From Halospina denitrificans (GTDB lineage Bacteria; Pseudomonadota; Gammaproteobacteria; Pseudomonadales; Oleiphilaceae), in assembly GCF_004364635.1 (NCBI RefSeq), contig NZ_SOAX01000002.1, positions 434,001-498,000 on the forward strand: DNA of 64,000 nt, written 5' to 3'. The translations under genes were made by a program, and so were the position numbers. Shown here one piece after another: positions 34,850 to 44,393 of this stretch (the stretch's first letter is position 1; each line of letters opens with the position of its first letter). The notes below the pieces were generated by a model. The model was not told the origin of the DNA, searched no databases, and saw only the letters and a list, made by a program, of their open reading frames with translations.

Positions 34850-36540
34850 TGCCGGTGCTGGTTCCTGCCGCCGTTCTTCTGCCCCTGCTGTTTCCCGCGC
34901 TGGCCCTGGTGCCCGACTCGGGGCGCATCATGCGCTACGGGTTACCGCTATTACCGCTGCCAGCACTGACGGTGGCGCTTCTGTCCGGGCCCGGCTGGAC
35001 ACTCGAGCTTCCCTACCTGCTCAACGGGGGTGTCTGGCTGCTGGATGAACTGCGACGGGTGTTCCTGCTGCTGACTGCCTGCCTCTGGACAACCGCGGGG
35101 CTCTATGCCGCCGGTTACCTGCATGGAGAACATCTTCGTCGGTTCTGCGCGTTCTGGGGGCTTACCCTGGCCGGCAACCTTGGGCTGATCATGGCAGGCG
35201 ACATTGCCAGTTTCTACAGCTTCTTTGCCCTCATGACCTTTGCCGCTTATGGCCTGGTAGTGCATGAGGGCTCACCTCAGGCGCTCCGTGCCGGGCGGAT
35301 CTATCTGGTCATGGCGGTTCTGGGGGAAATGGCGTTGCTGGCGGGCCTCATCTTTTCCGCCTCCGAAGCGCAGAGCGGCATGCTGCAGGATCTGCCACCC
35401 GCCATCGCGGAGGCTGAGCACCGGGACCTCATCCTTGGGCTCCTGATCACCGGTTTTGGCGTCAAGGCGGGTCTGCCACTGCTTCACTTCTGGCTGCCCC
35501 TGGCCCACCCAGTAGCGCCGACGCCGGCAAGCGCCGTGCTCAGCGGCGCAATGATCAAGGCGGGGCTTCTGGGCTGGCTGCTGACACTGCCGCTGGCGGA
35601 AACGGCGTTGCCACAGTGGGGAACCGTCATGATCATGGCAGGCGCCCTGGCGTCCATCGGTGCGGCCCTTATCGGTGTCTGCCAGCAACAGGCAAAAGCC
35701 GTCCTTGCCTACTCGAGTATCAGCCAGATGGGGCTGATCACCATCATGCTGGGGGTGGCGCTCGCTGATCCGGAACGTGCTCCGGTCATTATCCCGGTCA
35801 TCGGCCTTTATGCGCTGCATCACGGGCTGGCTAAGGGCAGCCTCTTTCTCTCTGCCGGCCTCTCAATCCCTGCCCATAAACAGGAACGCTGGTTGATGTG
35901 GGCGTTAATCACGCTTCCCGGCCTGGCGCTTGCCGGCCTCCCTTTTACCAGTGGCGCTGTTGCCAAGCTCGCCATGAAAGAGGCGCTGGCCCCGGAGGCT
36001 CTGGAACTCGGGCCAAGGGCGTTGCTGGCGCCCCTGATAAGCGCCGGTGCCATTGCGACGTTGCTGCTGGTCCTGCGCTATCTGTGGGTGCTCCATAAGC
36101 ACACCCGCACGGCACCAAACCATCGCGCCGTTCTGATGGGATGGCTGGCAACCGTCCTGATCAGCCTGCTGGGCTTCTGGCTGATGCCATGGAACCTGGC
36201 CAACGCCCCGGGATTTCTCCCTTCGCCCTACGAGCTCTGGAAGCTGGGCTGGCCCATGCTGACCGCACTGGTGCTGGCCTGGATGGTATCCCGATCCGCG
36301 CCCGGAACTCCATCAGTGCCCGCAGGGGATGGCATCGTACTGATCGAGCGGCTGGCGTCGTCCATTGGCACAGGGGTGCTCAGGGCACCCACCAGGCCGC
36401 GAATGACGCGCGGGCAAAAACCGTCCTATATGAATCTATTCGGGAGACTCAGGGAAATCCTGGAGGCCAAGGAGCGACAGTTCCGCCAGGGGATGGGTTT
36501 GACGATGCTGCTGCTCGTACTGTTGCTCAGCCTCCTTTAG
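34846..36540 (+). CDS. MrpD/HyfB-like subunit 3, lacking the conserved TM5 glutamate
   Basis: 564 residues with about 14 helices and a C-terminal extension (about 480-564) that includes a charged amphipathic stretch and a final helix, recalling the lateral arm of NuoL-type proteins. Lys207 (GFGVKAGLPLLHFWLP) and Lys238 (MIKAGLL) are kept, but the position aligned to Glu140 of subunit 2 is Ala128 (SFFALMTFAAYGLVVH against LFYEMLTLATYPLVVH). Last gene of the locus; it overlaps the convergent TPR gene by 4 nt. Confidence 0.85.
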   Translation: MMPVLVPAAVLLPLLFPALALVPDSGRIMRYGLPLLPLPALTVALLSGPGWTLELPYLLNGGVWLLDELRRVFLLLTACLWTTAGLYAAGYLHGEHLRRFCAFWGLTLAGNLGLIMAGDIASFYSFFALMTFAAYGLVVHEGSPQALRAGRIYLVMAVLGEMALLAGLIFSASEAQSGMLQDLPPAIAEAEHRDLILGLLITGFGVKAGLPLLHFWLPLAHPVAPTPASAVLSGAMIKAGLLGWLLTLPLAETALPQWGTVMIMAGALASIGAALIGVCQQQAKAVLAYSSISQMGLITIMLGVALADPERAPVIIPVIGLYALHHGLAKGSLFLSAGLSIPAHKQERWLMWALITLPGLALAGLPFTSGAVAKLAMKEALAPEALELGPRALLAPLISAGAIATLLLVLRYLWVLHKHTRTAPNHRAVLMGWLATVLISLLGFWLMPWNLANAPGFLPSPYELWKLGWPMLTALVLAWMVSRSAPGTPSVPAGDGIVLIERLASSIGTGVLRAPTRPRMTRGQKPSYMNLFGRLREILEAKERQFRQGMGLTMLLLVLLLSLL

Positions 36541-38255
36541 TACAGGGTTGAGTTGGATGGCACGTCCTCGCCGTGGGTCCTGCTGAACGACGACTGTATT
36601 TTTGCGGCTGCAGCCTCATTACCCAGCTTTCGATGCACGCTGACCAGGGTATCGGCAATGTTGGCATCATACGGGGCCAGCTCATGGGCCCGCTCTGCCA
36701 GTTCCAGTCCTTCCTCCGGACGATCCAGCCGTGCCAGAGTCGCGGCAGCCTGCTTCAGCGCATAGGGAGAATCCGGTTCCTGCTCCAGAAAACGCTCGTA
36801 CTGAAGCAGCGCCGATGCCGGATTCCCCAGCTCGTTATAGAGATCGCCGAGCCGCACCTGCAGCTCCGGCAGTTCCGGATGTCGAATTACGGCATTCTCA
36901 TAGGTGGCCAGAGCTTCAGCATGGTCGCCCTGGTGAAAATGAATGTCAGCAATCTCCAGACGGGGCGCCAGCAGTTTCGGGTAGTCGCGGACAAGGGCCT
37001 CAAGGGTATGGACGGCTTCATCGGCTCTCTCCATCTTCCCGTACGCCCGCCCGAGGACCAGACGCCCAAACGCGGACGCCTTCAGGTTTCCCACCGGCTC
37101 CGAAAGCGATAATGCCAGTTCCGGAAACCCCTGATTCAGATAAAGCTGAGCGGTGACCACAGCCACAAGCTCCTGATTATAATCGGCCTCGCTCATGGGC
37201 GAGGACCCAACCAGCCCGGACAGCGACAGCAACGGCCGCTGGAGGTCAAGCCAGACGGGAGAACCGGCTTTCAGCGTATGCTGCACGCCATCGTTCCCGG
37301 ATTCATTGGTCATCAGGCTGGCGGCCAGGATGGTCGACAGGGGCGCATCCCGGGTGTCCGCATTATTCAGGACGCTGCGCGCCTGGTCGATACGCTCCCG
37401 GGCAATATCGCACAGCGCCCGCCCGACCACGGCGTCATCGCCCCACTCCGAATACCGGCCCAGCGCTGAAAACGCCTCGTGCGCCCGTTCATAATGGCCG
37501 GTGGCAAACTCGCTCAGTGCGATATTGGACAGGGCGGCGGGGTTCGGCGCGCGTTCCCTGAAGGTACGTGTTTTGGCCAGGGCCTTTTGGGGTTGATTGA
37601 GCTTGAGGTAGGCCGTGCTGGCAACGGTAAGCGCGCCGCGATGCTCCGCATATTGATCCAAGAGCCGTTCTGCATGATCGGCCGCTTCCGGGAAGCGACC
37701 GCTGACGAGGTGAGTGCGTGCCAGGCCCAGGCGTGCCCCTTCATGCCGTGGCGCCTGCTCCAGAGCCTTTTCGTAGTTAACGACCGCAAGGTCCATGCGA
37801 TTGCCCTGATGATGCAGATCCCCTGCCAATACGTAGAGGTCGGTGGTTTTCGCCTCCGGTTGCAAGTTCCCGAAATGCCTCAACGCAGCCTCACTGCGTC
37901 CGTCCCGCGCATAAAGCGTCATCAGTGACGACCGTATGGACTGCGCAATATCAGGGAAACGCGCATCCAGTTCGCGAAGGTGGCGATCAATCGCCGTGTG
38001 TCCACCCTGTCCGTACCAGGCCAACACAAGAATCAGGTGGGCTCGCTCATCCTTTGGTGCCAGGCGCGCGTACTCCTCGCCCAGCGAGATTGCTTCCTGA
38101 TAACGCTCATTCTCAAGCGCTTCAATACCAGGCCGGTATTGCGACGGTGGCTGCGGAAAAAACCGATCAATGACCAGAGCATGGGCTGATGAGAGCGTCA
38201 ACAGCATCAGTGCCAGTAAAGCAGCAGAACTACGAATGCGCATACGCTTTCCCAT
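36537..38255 (-). CDS. Secreted tetratricopeptide-repeat protein
   Basis: 572 residues from ATG 38255. A signal peptide (AALLALMLLTLSSAHA) points to export. The rest is a chain of TPR-like repeats, clearest at residues 130-240 (GDLHHQGNRMDLAVVNYEKALEQAP type) and 400-540. No enzyme motif is seen. Start uncertain: ATG 38243 is also plausible and neither has a strong ribosome site. It lies 181 bp after cydC on the same strand and is convergent with the antiporter locus. Role unknown; probably a scaffold or an envelope assembly factor. Confidence 0.75.
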   Translation of the reverse strand: MGKRMRIRSSAALLALMLLTLSSAHALVIDRFFPQPPSQYRPGIEALENERYQEAISLGEEYARLAPKDERAHLILVLAWYGQGGHTAIDRHLRELDARFPDIAQSIRSSLMTLYARDGRSEAALRHFGNLQPEAKTTDLYVLAGDLHHQGNRMDLAVVNYEKALEQAPRHEGARLGLARTHLVSGRFPEAADHAERLLDQYAEHRGALTVASTAYLKLNQPQKALAKTRTFRERAPNPAALSNIALSEFATGHYERAHEAFSALGRYSEWGDDAVVGRALCDIARERIDQARSVLNNADTRDAPLSTILAASLMTNESGNDGVQHTLKAGSPVWLDLQRPLLSLSGLVGSSPMSEADYNQELVAVVTAQLYLNQGFPELALSLSEPVGNLKASAFGRLVLGRAYGKMERADEAVHTLEALVRDYPKLLAPRLEIADIHFHQGDHAEALATYENAVIRHPELPELQVRLGDLYNELGNPASALLQYERFLEQEPDSPYALKQAAATLARLDRPEEGLELAERAHELAPYDANIADTLVSVHRKLGNEAAAAKIQSSFSRTHGEDVPSNSTLY

Positions 38256-38436
38256 CGAAACAGATAGGGGCCGCTTGTCCTTCAACGACTCCGGAATACC
38301 AATGGGACCAGGACCAGGATACCCCTGTAACCATCAAGCATAGAGCGGGCCGTGAAAGGGCATTTTCGGGTCAAACAAAGGGTTGGGAAAGGACGGGAAA
38401 TCCTGGAACAGGGCAAGTGTAAGGAAATCCGACACT

Positions 38437-40116
38437 TCAGGCTGGACTCTGCCATCCCGGATCCAGGGGCAGGCGTATTACCCGCTGAACGGAGTCTGGG
38501 CCTGGGCCCTCATGTAGCAGAAATACCACACTCCGCCCTGCCAGCCAGGGCTGGATACTGGTGCGCACGCGCTCCTCAATGCCCCGGTCCAGGCCGGTGA
38601 AGGGTTCATCCAATACAACAATGGGCGCCTGTTTCAGCAGTACCCGGGCCAGCGCCAGGCGGCGCGCTTCACCCCCGGAAACCTGACCACCCATTTCGCC
38701 CACACGGGTTTCGAGCCCAAGGGAAAACGCACGCACCGTTTCATCAAGCTGAACCGCTGCCAGCACCTCCCATAACCGCGCATCCGTGGCCTGGGGCAAC
38801 GCCAGCCGGAGGTTTTCCGCTATGGATTCATTGAACAGGTGGGCGTCCTGGGAGAGGAGTGCAATGCGCTGTCGCCATTCATCACCATGGAATTGGCGAA
38901 TATCCCGCCCATCAGCAAGAACCGCTCCCTCATCCGGTTCAAGGAGACGAGCCAGGAGCAGCGCCAGGGTGGACTTCCCGCTCCCGGAGGGCCCGGTAAT
39001 GGCGATATGCTCCCCGGGTGCCAGGGAGAGGTTGAAATCATCAAAGACCGAAGGCGTTCCCCGCGCCACCGCGATTCCGGACCAGGTTATTGCGGGGTGA
39101 GCGGGAACGGGAGCCGGCTCATCCGGCTCGGGAAGACACCCCGTCAGGGACGATTGTTCATTGAGCCTCGAGGCGGCGGCCTCAGTGGCGCCCCATTGGG
39201 CAAAGGCAGCGGGCAACACGGAGAATCCCTCACTGAGAGCCATCACCGCCAGTGGCATCATGACCATCACGGGCCCTGAGACAACCTCTGCCTGCCAGGC
39301 CAGAGCGGCAAGAATCAGGACAATAACCACCAGCGCCTGAACCCCCAGGGTGCTCAGGGCCTGCGCGAGCGCAGTTCTTTTCGCAAGACGGTACTGGCAG
39401 TGGCGCTGCCCGGCCTCCAGCCTCAACAGCTGCTCCTGGTGGGAAACCAGCTGCGACGCCGCCTGTAACTCAGCCAGGCCCCGAAGCTGATCCACAACAC
39501 GACTGCGTATCAGGTCACGGGCTCGCCCCTCCCTGGCACTGAGCCGACGTGTCACCAGCGCGACACCAACAGTCACTACGCCCAGCAGAAGCAGCAGAAC
39601 CACCCCCGCAAACAGGGCAATAGGCAGCGCAAAGAACGCAATCAAGCCCGTGACGGCCAGCACGGCAACCAGGGCCACAACAGGCGGAGCAATCTGGCGC
39701 AGGTAAAGGTTATCCAGCGTATCGACATCGCTGACCAACCGGTTCAGGAGCTGGGCCGATCGCAACCCGGAGCGGGCGCGCTCATCCAGGCACACCAGAT
39801 TCTGGAACAGGCATACCCGGAGATCCGCGAGAAGGCGCAGGACGGTATCGTGATTGTGGAGGCGTTCGAAATACCGGGAAGCCGTGCGGGACAGCGCAAA
39901 GAAACGGATACCGCCGCCGGGCACATAGAGGTTCAGGCTGGCCTGCAGACCGGCTCCCCAGGCCAGCGCGGTCACGGCGGTGGCGGTAATGAACCAACCG
40001 GACAAGGCCAGGAGGCCAACCCCTGACAGCAGCGTCGCCGTCATCAGAAGCGCCCCCAGCACCAGCCTCCCTCGATGCCGGAGCAGCAGACTGAGCCAGG
40101 GTCTGAGCTCAGTCAT
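38437..40116 (-). CDS. cydC: ABC transporter CydC (cytochrome bd assembly)
   Basis: 559 residues: six-helix ABC exporter membrane domain, then an ATPase with Walker A GPSGSGKST, signature VSGGEARRLALAR and Walker B IVVLDEP. The start is ATG 40116, which overlaps the cydD stop by 8 nt (ATGACTGA) behind GGGAGA. CydDC exports reductant (glutathione/cysteine) and binds haem for bd oxidase maturation. It completes a cydA-B-D-C operon order. Confidence 0.92.
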   Translation of the reverse strand: MTELRPWLSLLLRHRGRLVLGALLMTATLLSGVGLLALSGWFITATAVTALAWGAGLQASLNLYVPGGGIRFFALSRTASRYFERLHNHDTVLRLLADLRVCLFQNLVCLDERARSGLRSAQLLNRLVSDVDTLDNLYLRQIAPPVVALVAVLAVTGLIAFFALPIALFAGVVLLLLLGVVTVGVALVTRRLSAREGRARDLIRSRVVDQLRGLAELQAASQLVSHQEQLLRLEAGQRHCQYRLAKRTALAQALSTLGVQALVVIVLILAALAWQAEVVSGPVMVMMPLAVMALSEGFSVLPAAFAQWGATEAAASRLNEQSSLTGCLPEPDEPAPVPAHPAITWSGIAVARGTPSVFDDFNLSLAPGEHIAITGPSGSGKSTLALLLARLLEPDEGAVLADGRDIRQFHGDEWRQRIALLSQDAHLFNESIAENLRLALPQATDARLWEVLAAVQLDETVRAFSLGLETRVGEMGGQVSGGEARRLALARVLLKQAPIVVLDEPFTGLDRGIEERVRTSIQPWLAGRSVVFLLHEGPGPDSVQRVIRLPLDPGWQSPA

Positions 40117-41788
40117 TGCGACAATCTCCCAGCAACAGGTGGCGGTCCGCCAGAGCCATGGCAGCAGGGCGGTGGGTCGCAAGCACACAGATCCGGCCGC
40201 CCCCGATGATTCCCTTCAATCCCTCAAGGACTTCCGCTTCCGTCGCGGCATCGAGACCGGCGGTGGGCTCATCCAGCAGCATCACTGGCGAGGGCGTCAG
40301 GAACAGTCGTGCCAGGGCCAGGCGCCGGGCCTGCCCTCCGGAAAGTCCAACGCCGCCCTCGCCAAGGGTCGCATCCAACCCTGCCTCCTGCGCCGCCAGT
40401 ACCTTGCCCATACCGACACGTTGCAACGCCTCCTCCATCTCAGCATCGCTGGCCCGGGGTGCCGTGAGTTGCAGATTCTCCCGCCAGCTTCCGGTGATGA
40501 GCCAGGGACGCTGCCCCATCCAGCCCAGCGGGAAGGAGCCGGGCGGGTGGCCAAGTACACGGACCTCCCCTGAGTCCGGGCGGATAAAGCCTGCAAGCAC
40601 CGCCAGCAGTGTGGTTTTCCCGGATCCCGAGGCGCCCGACACGACCAGTGTTTCGCCCGGATTCAGGTCGAAACTGACGTCCGTGAGAACCGGGGGCCGC
40701 CTGGGGTGAGAGACGTTGAGCCCGGCGGCGTGAATCCCCTGCCCCATGTCACCATCTGGTTGATCCTCCACATTCGCCCTGACAGCGGACCTCTCGGCGC
40801 CTGTATCCAGCCGCGCCATCAGATGGGACGCCGCCCCCAGCGCCGCAGCCCGGTCATGATAGTACTGGGAAACCAATCGCAGGGGCTGGAAGAACTCTGG
40901 CGCGAGCAACAGCACCAACAAACCTGAAAACAGCGTCATGTCCGCCGCCGGCCCGAACTCGATCGAACCCAGCAACGCAAAGCCCACGTAGATGGCAACG
41001 GCCGCGATGGCCACGGAGGCAAAGAACTCCAATACCGCCGAGGACAGGAAGGCAATCCGGAGCGTGGCCATATTCAGGCGGCGATAATCCTCAGCGGCTT
41101 CCGCCACATCGGAAACGGCCGCCGTGGTGGCGCCGAACAGCTGCAGGGTGGTCAGGCCCCGGATGCGATCCAGGAAATGCCCGGACAGACGCGCAAGGGA
41201 TTCGTAATGACGGCGGTTGACACGCTCGGCGCCCATGCCGACCAGCGCCATGAACAGAGGAATCAGGGGCGCGGCCGCCAGAAGGAACAGGCCCGCGAGC
41301 CAGTCCAGATAGAACACCAATACCAGGATGATGACTGGAACCGCCACCGCCAGGATGACCTGGGGCCGGAAACGGGCGAAATAGCCGTGAAGCGCGTCAA
41401 CCTGCTCCACCCATTCACTCGCCAGCCGCCCGGCATCCGTTCCTGCCAGGCCAACCGGTCCAGCGCCGGCCCAGGCCGCCAGTAACGACTGACGCACCCC
41501 GGCCCTGACCTGGTCACTGGCCCGGGCGCCGGCAATTTCCTGCACCGCCTGGGCAAGGGCCCGGATGGCGACTGCCAGCAGAAGTACACCACCAAGCCAG
41601 AGGAGGCTGAACGAACCTCCGCCCACAACCACCTCGTGCACCAGCCAAGCCATCAGGAAAAGCTGGGCGATGGTGGCCAGGGCGTTGATTACCCCCGCCA
41701 CCACGGACAGAGTCAGCGTTCCGCGGACTCCACGGGCCTGCGCTGCCAGCCAGTGGCCAGCGGCCCGTGGCTCAGTGGTAGCCGTCAC
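40109..41788 (-). CDS. cydD: ABC transporter CydD (cytochrome bd assembly)
   Basis: 559 residues with a membrane domain and ATPase (GASGSGKTT, LSGGQARRLALARLF, VMLLDEP). No ATG fits the N-terminus; GTG 41788 (then TATTEPRAAGHW) is chosen, with AAGG at good spacing, giving a 17-nt overlap with cydB. GTG 41794 is the alternative. The much longer open frame reads through cydB and is not credible. Works as a heterodimer with CydC. Confidence 0.88.
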   Translation of the reverse strand: MTATTEPRAAGHWLAAQARGVRGTLTLSVVAGVINALATIAQLFLMAWLVHEVVVGGGSFSLLWLGGVLLLAVAIRALAQAVQEIAGARASDQVRAGVRQSLLAAWAGAGPVGLAGTDAGRLASEWVEQVDALHGYFARFRPQVILAVAVPVIILVLVFYLDWLAGLFLLAAAPLIPLFMALVGMGAERVNRRHYESLARLSGHFLDRIRGLTTLQLFGATTAAVSDVAEAAEDYRRLNMATLRIAFLSSAVLEFFASVAIAAVAIYVGFALLGSIEFGPAADMTLFSGLLVLLLAPEFFQPLRLVSQYYHDRAAALGAASHLMARLDTGAERSAVRANVEDQPDGDMGQGIHAAGLNVSHPRRPPVLTDVSFDLNPGETLVVSGASGSGKTTLLAVLAGFIRPDSGEVRVLGHPPGSFPLGWMGQRPWLITGSWRENLQLTAPRASDAEMEEALQRVGMGKVLAAQEAGLDATLGEGGVGLSGGQARRLALARLFLTPSPVMLLDEPTAGLDAATEAEVLEGLKGIIGGGRICVLATHRPAAMALADRHLLLGDCRND

Positions 41789-42773
41789 CGGCACGCACCT
41801 TGCCCCGGAATACCCAGTAGGTCCAGGCGGTATAGATGAGCACAAACGGGAGCACGAACAGCAGGCCGAGCAGCAGGAACAGCTGGGACTCCCAGGCGGA
41901 TGCCGCGTCATAGAGCGTGATATCGGGCGGCACCACATAGGGCCACTTGCTCACCAGCAGGCCCAGGTAGGTGAATACGAACATCCCCATGGTGGCCACA
42001 AAAGGCACACCTTCCCGACCCTGGCGAACCGATCGCCAGATCTTCCAGGCACAGAACAGCGCCAGGGCCGGCAGGACCCAGATAACATGAATTGTCGAGA
42101 ACCAGCGTTCATAGGCTGCCGGGTCGATGGAGGGCGTCCAGATACTAATCAGCAGGAATACCGCGAGCACGGCACCGAGCAACCAGGGTGTGATCCGGTA
42201 AGCCCAGGCCTGGGTGGTGCCCTCGGTCTTCATGATGGTCCAGGTGCTGCCAAGCAGGGCATAACCGGCCACCAGTCCGAGGCCGGTGAGTACGGTAAAG
42301 GGTGTCAGGAAGTCTAAGGGGCCGCCCACAAAGACACCATCCGCCACCTGGATGCCTTCAATATACTTGCCCACAACCACACCCTGGGCAAAAGCGGCCA
42401 CCGTGGAACCACCGGCAAAGGCGATGTTCCACAGATAGCGGGAGCGGTTGGCCTTGAACCGGAATTCAAAGGCAATCCCCCGGAAAATCAGCCCGGCAAG
42501 CATCAGAAAAACGCCAATGTAGAGCGCCGGCAACATGATTGTATAGACCATGGGGAACGCTGCCAGCAGCCCTGCTCCCCCGAGAACCAGCCAGGTCTCG
42601 TTGCCGTCCCAGACCGGGGCCACCGAGTTCATCATCAGGTCCCGGGACTCCTCGTCCGGCGCCAATGGAAAGAGGATGCCCACGCCCAGGTCAAATCCGT
42701 CCATGAGCACATACATGATAACGCCGAAGGCAATAATGCCGGCCCAGATCAGTGTCAGGTCGAAAGGTTCCAT
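41772..42773 (-). CDS. cydB: Cytochrome bd-type quinol oxidase subunit II (CioB/CydB)
   Basis: 333 residues with about 8-9 helices. MDGFDLGVGILFP near residue 24 and PVWDGNETWLVLGG near 53 are subunit II signatures. The short length matches the CioB-type subunits of cyanide-insensitive oxidases rather than the 379-residue E. coli CydB. Its start overlaps the cydA stop (TGATG) after a GGAGGGCAGG site. Confidence 0.93.
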   Translation of the reverse strand: MEPFDLTLIWAGIIAFGVIMYVLMDGFDLGVGILFPLAPDEESRDLMMNSVAPVWDGNETWLVLGGAGLLAAFPMVYTIMLPALYIGVFLMLAGLIFRGIAFEFRFKANRSRYLWNIAFAGGSTVAAFAQGVVVGKYIEGIQVADGVFVGGPLDFLTPFTVLTGLGLVAGYALLGSTWTIMKTEGTTQAWAYRITPWLLGAVLAVFLLISIWTPSIDPAAYERWFSTIHVIWVLPALALFCAWKIWRSVRQGREGVPFVATMGMFVFTYLGLLVSKWPYVVPPDITLYDAASAWESQLFLLLGLLFVLPFVLIYTAWTYWVFRGKVRAGDGYH

Positions 42774-44179
42774 CAGGCCTGCCCTCCTGTGCTTTCAAGT
42801 GGTACGTGGGCGGCGGAGAAAGGCCGCTTGGGGCGTTCGGCGTCATCATGCGCCTGCTCGGCATCGTCGGCCTCCAGCCCGGCCTCGAAAAGCCGGGTCA
42901 GATAGTAGACACCGGCGGTGAATACCACCGCGTAGACCAGCATGTAGCCGATCAGGCTGAACAGCGCCACGCCACCACTGAGCGATGGGGTTACCCCCTC
43001 GGCCTGCGTCATCTGGCCATAGACGAGCCAGGGAACGCGGCCGATTTCGGTGACGAACCAACCGGCAAGCACCGCGATAAAGGGCGCAACACCCATGGGC
43101 ACCAGCCCCTTCAGGAACCAGCGCTTCTGCCAGTAGCGGCCACCGGGGCGCAACAGCAGCCCGGCGACGGCAAAGGCGATCATGAGCATGCCGAGCCCAA
43201 CCATCACGCGGAACGACCAGAACACGATGGCCACCGGCGGCTGCTCGTCGCGGGGCACCGCGGAAATACCCGGCACCTCGCCTTCCACGTCATGCTTGAG
43301 GATCAGGCTCGCCAGCCCGGGAATGCCCACCTCGAAGTGGTTGGTCTGGGCCTCCTGGTCCGGCCAGGCAAAGAGCAGCAGCGGCACATTGCCGGAGGTC
43401 TCCCAGTTGCCCTCCATCGCCGCCACCTTGGTGGGCTGGTGCTCGAGGGTATTGAGCCCGTGCAGGTCGCCCACCCAGAGCTGGGCCGGGGCGATGATCA
43501 GCAGCAGCCAGAGGCACATGGACAGGGCCCTGCGGTTGGCCTCAACCTCCCGACCCTTGAGCAGGAACCAGGCACTGACCGCCGCCACCACGAAGGAGCC
43601 CGTGAGAAACGAGGCAAGCCCCATGTGAGCGAACCGATACCAGAACGAATCATTGAAGATCGCCGCGCTCCAGGAGACCACCTGGTGCATGCCATTCTCC
43701 ATTTCCGTGCCCGCCGGGGTATGCATCCAGCTGTTGGCGGACAGAATCCAGAATGACGAAATGAAGGTTCCGATGGCCACCATGAAGGAGGCAAACAGAT
43801 AGACGCCCGCCGGAACCTTGTTCCGCCCGAAAAGCAGGATCCCCAGGAACGCCGCCTCCAGGAAGAAGGCCGTCACCACCTCGTAGCTGAGCACCGGCCC
43901 CATGAAGTTGGCCGTCGCCTGGGCAAAGTTGCTCCAGTTGGTCCCGAACTGGAAGGACATGACGATGCCGGACACGACCCCCATGCCGAACACCACTGCA
44001 AAGACCTTGATCCAGAATTTCGAGAGCCGGGTGTATATCGGATTGCCCGTGCGAAAGGCCAACGTCTCAAGGAAGGCGATGAAGGAAGCCAGGCCAATGG
44101 TGAAGACCGGGAAAATCGCATGAAAAGACACGACAAAGGCGAACTGAATGCGGGAAATCAGGACGGGATCTAACTCCAT
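42773..44179 (-). CDS. cydA: Cytochrome bd-type quinol oxidase subunit I (CioA/CydA, short Q-loop)
   Basis: 468 residues against 522 in E. coli; the shortening is in the Q-loop, as in cyanide-insensitive oxidases. Haem ligands are recognisable: His20 (SFHAIFP), His185 (RFAHMG) and a Met in WSFRVMVG (326). Glu100 and Glu108 (YEVVTAFFLEAAF) and the quinol-site pair Lys251/Glu256 (KVAAMEGNWE) are kept, as is GRVPW near 380. It oxidises ubiquinol and reduces O2 without pumping protons. The AT-rich 214-bp upstream gap holds a weak TGAA-N4-TTCA palindrome (44266-44277), only a poor match to an Anr/FNR box. Confidence 0.94.
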   Translation of the reverse strand: MELDPVLISRIQFAFVVSFHAIFPVFTIGLASFIAFLETLAFRTGNPIYTRLSKFWIKVFAVVFGMGVVSGIVMSFQFGTNWSNFAQATANFMGPVLSYEVVTAFFLEAAFLGILLFGRNKVPAGVYLFASFMVAIGTFISSFWILSANSWMHTPAGTEMENGMHQVVSWSAAIFNDSFWYRFAHMGLASFLTGSFVVAAVSAWFLLKGREVEANRRALSMCLWLLLIIAPAQLWVGDLHGLNTLEHQPTKVAAMEGNWETSGNVPLLLFAWPDQEAQTNHFEVGIPGLASLILKHDVEGEVPGISAVPRDEQPPVAIVFWSFRVMVGLGMLMIAFAVAGLLLRPGGRYWQKRWFLKGLVPMGVAPFIAVLAGWFVTEIGRVPWLVYGQMTQAEGVTPSLSGGVALFSLIGYMLVYAVVFTAGVYYLTRLFEAGLEADDAEQAHDDAERPKRPFSAAHVPLESTGGQA

Positions 44180-44360
44180 ATGCGCCTCCGGGCAAGGGGA
44201 AAGGTGCTGTTTCAGTCGCCAATACTAATTTAGCTTTAACTAATATAAAAGACTCAGAACCCGTATGAACCGATTCAATAATGGACATCCTCACCCGCAA
44301 TTGCGACCCAACACCTCACCGCTGACAGCCATCATTGCCAGCTGAGGCAAGCCTCCCTTA

Positions 44361-44380
44361 TACTGTTTTTATATACAGCT
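44361..44380 (+). promoter_or_regulatory. LexA (SOS) box upstream of the radical SAM gene
   Basis: TACTGT-TTTTATAT-ACAGCT contains the full CTGT-N8-ACAG LexA core at 44363-44378 with an AT-only spacer, nearly the E. coli consensus. It overlaps a possible -10 (TTATACT) 14-36 nt ahead of the ATG at 44394, the right place for repression. Confidence 0.85.
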
Positions 44381-44393
44381 AAGGTTTAACCCC

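Noticed and set aside
44266-44277. Anr/FNR box upstream of cydA
   Set aside because: TGAA-CCGA-TTCA is a palindrome but departs from TTGAT-N4-ATCAA at key positions; kept only as a note.
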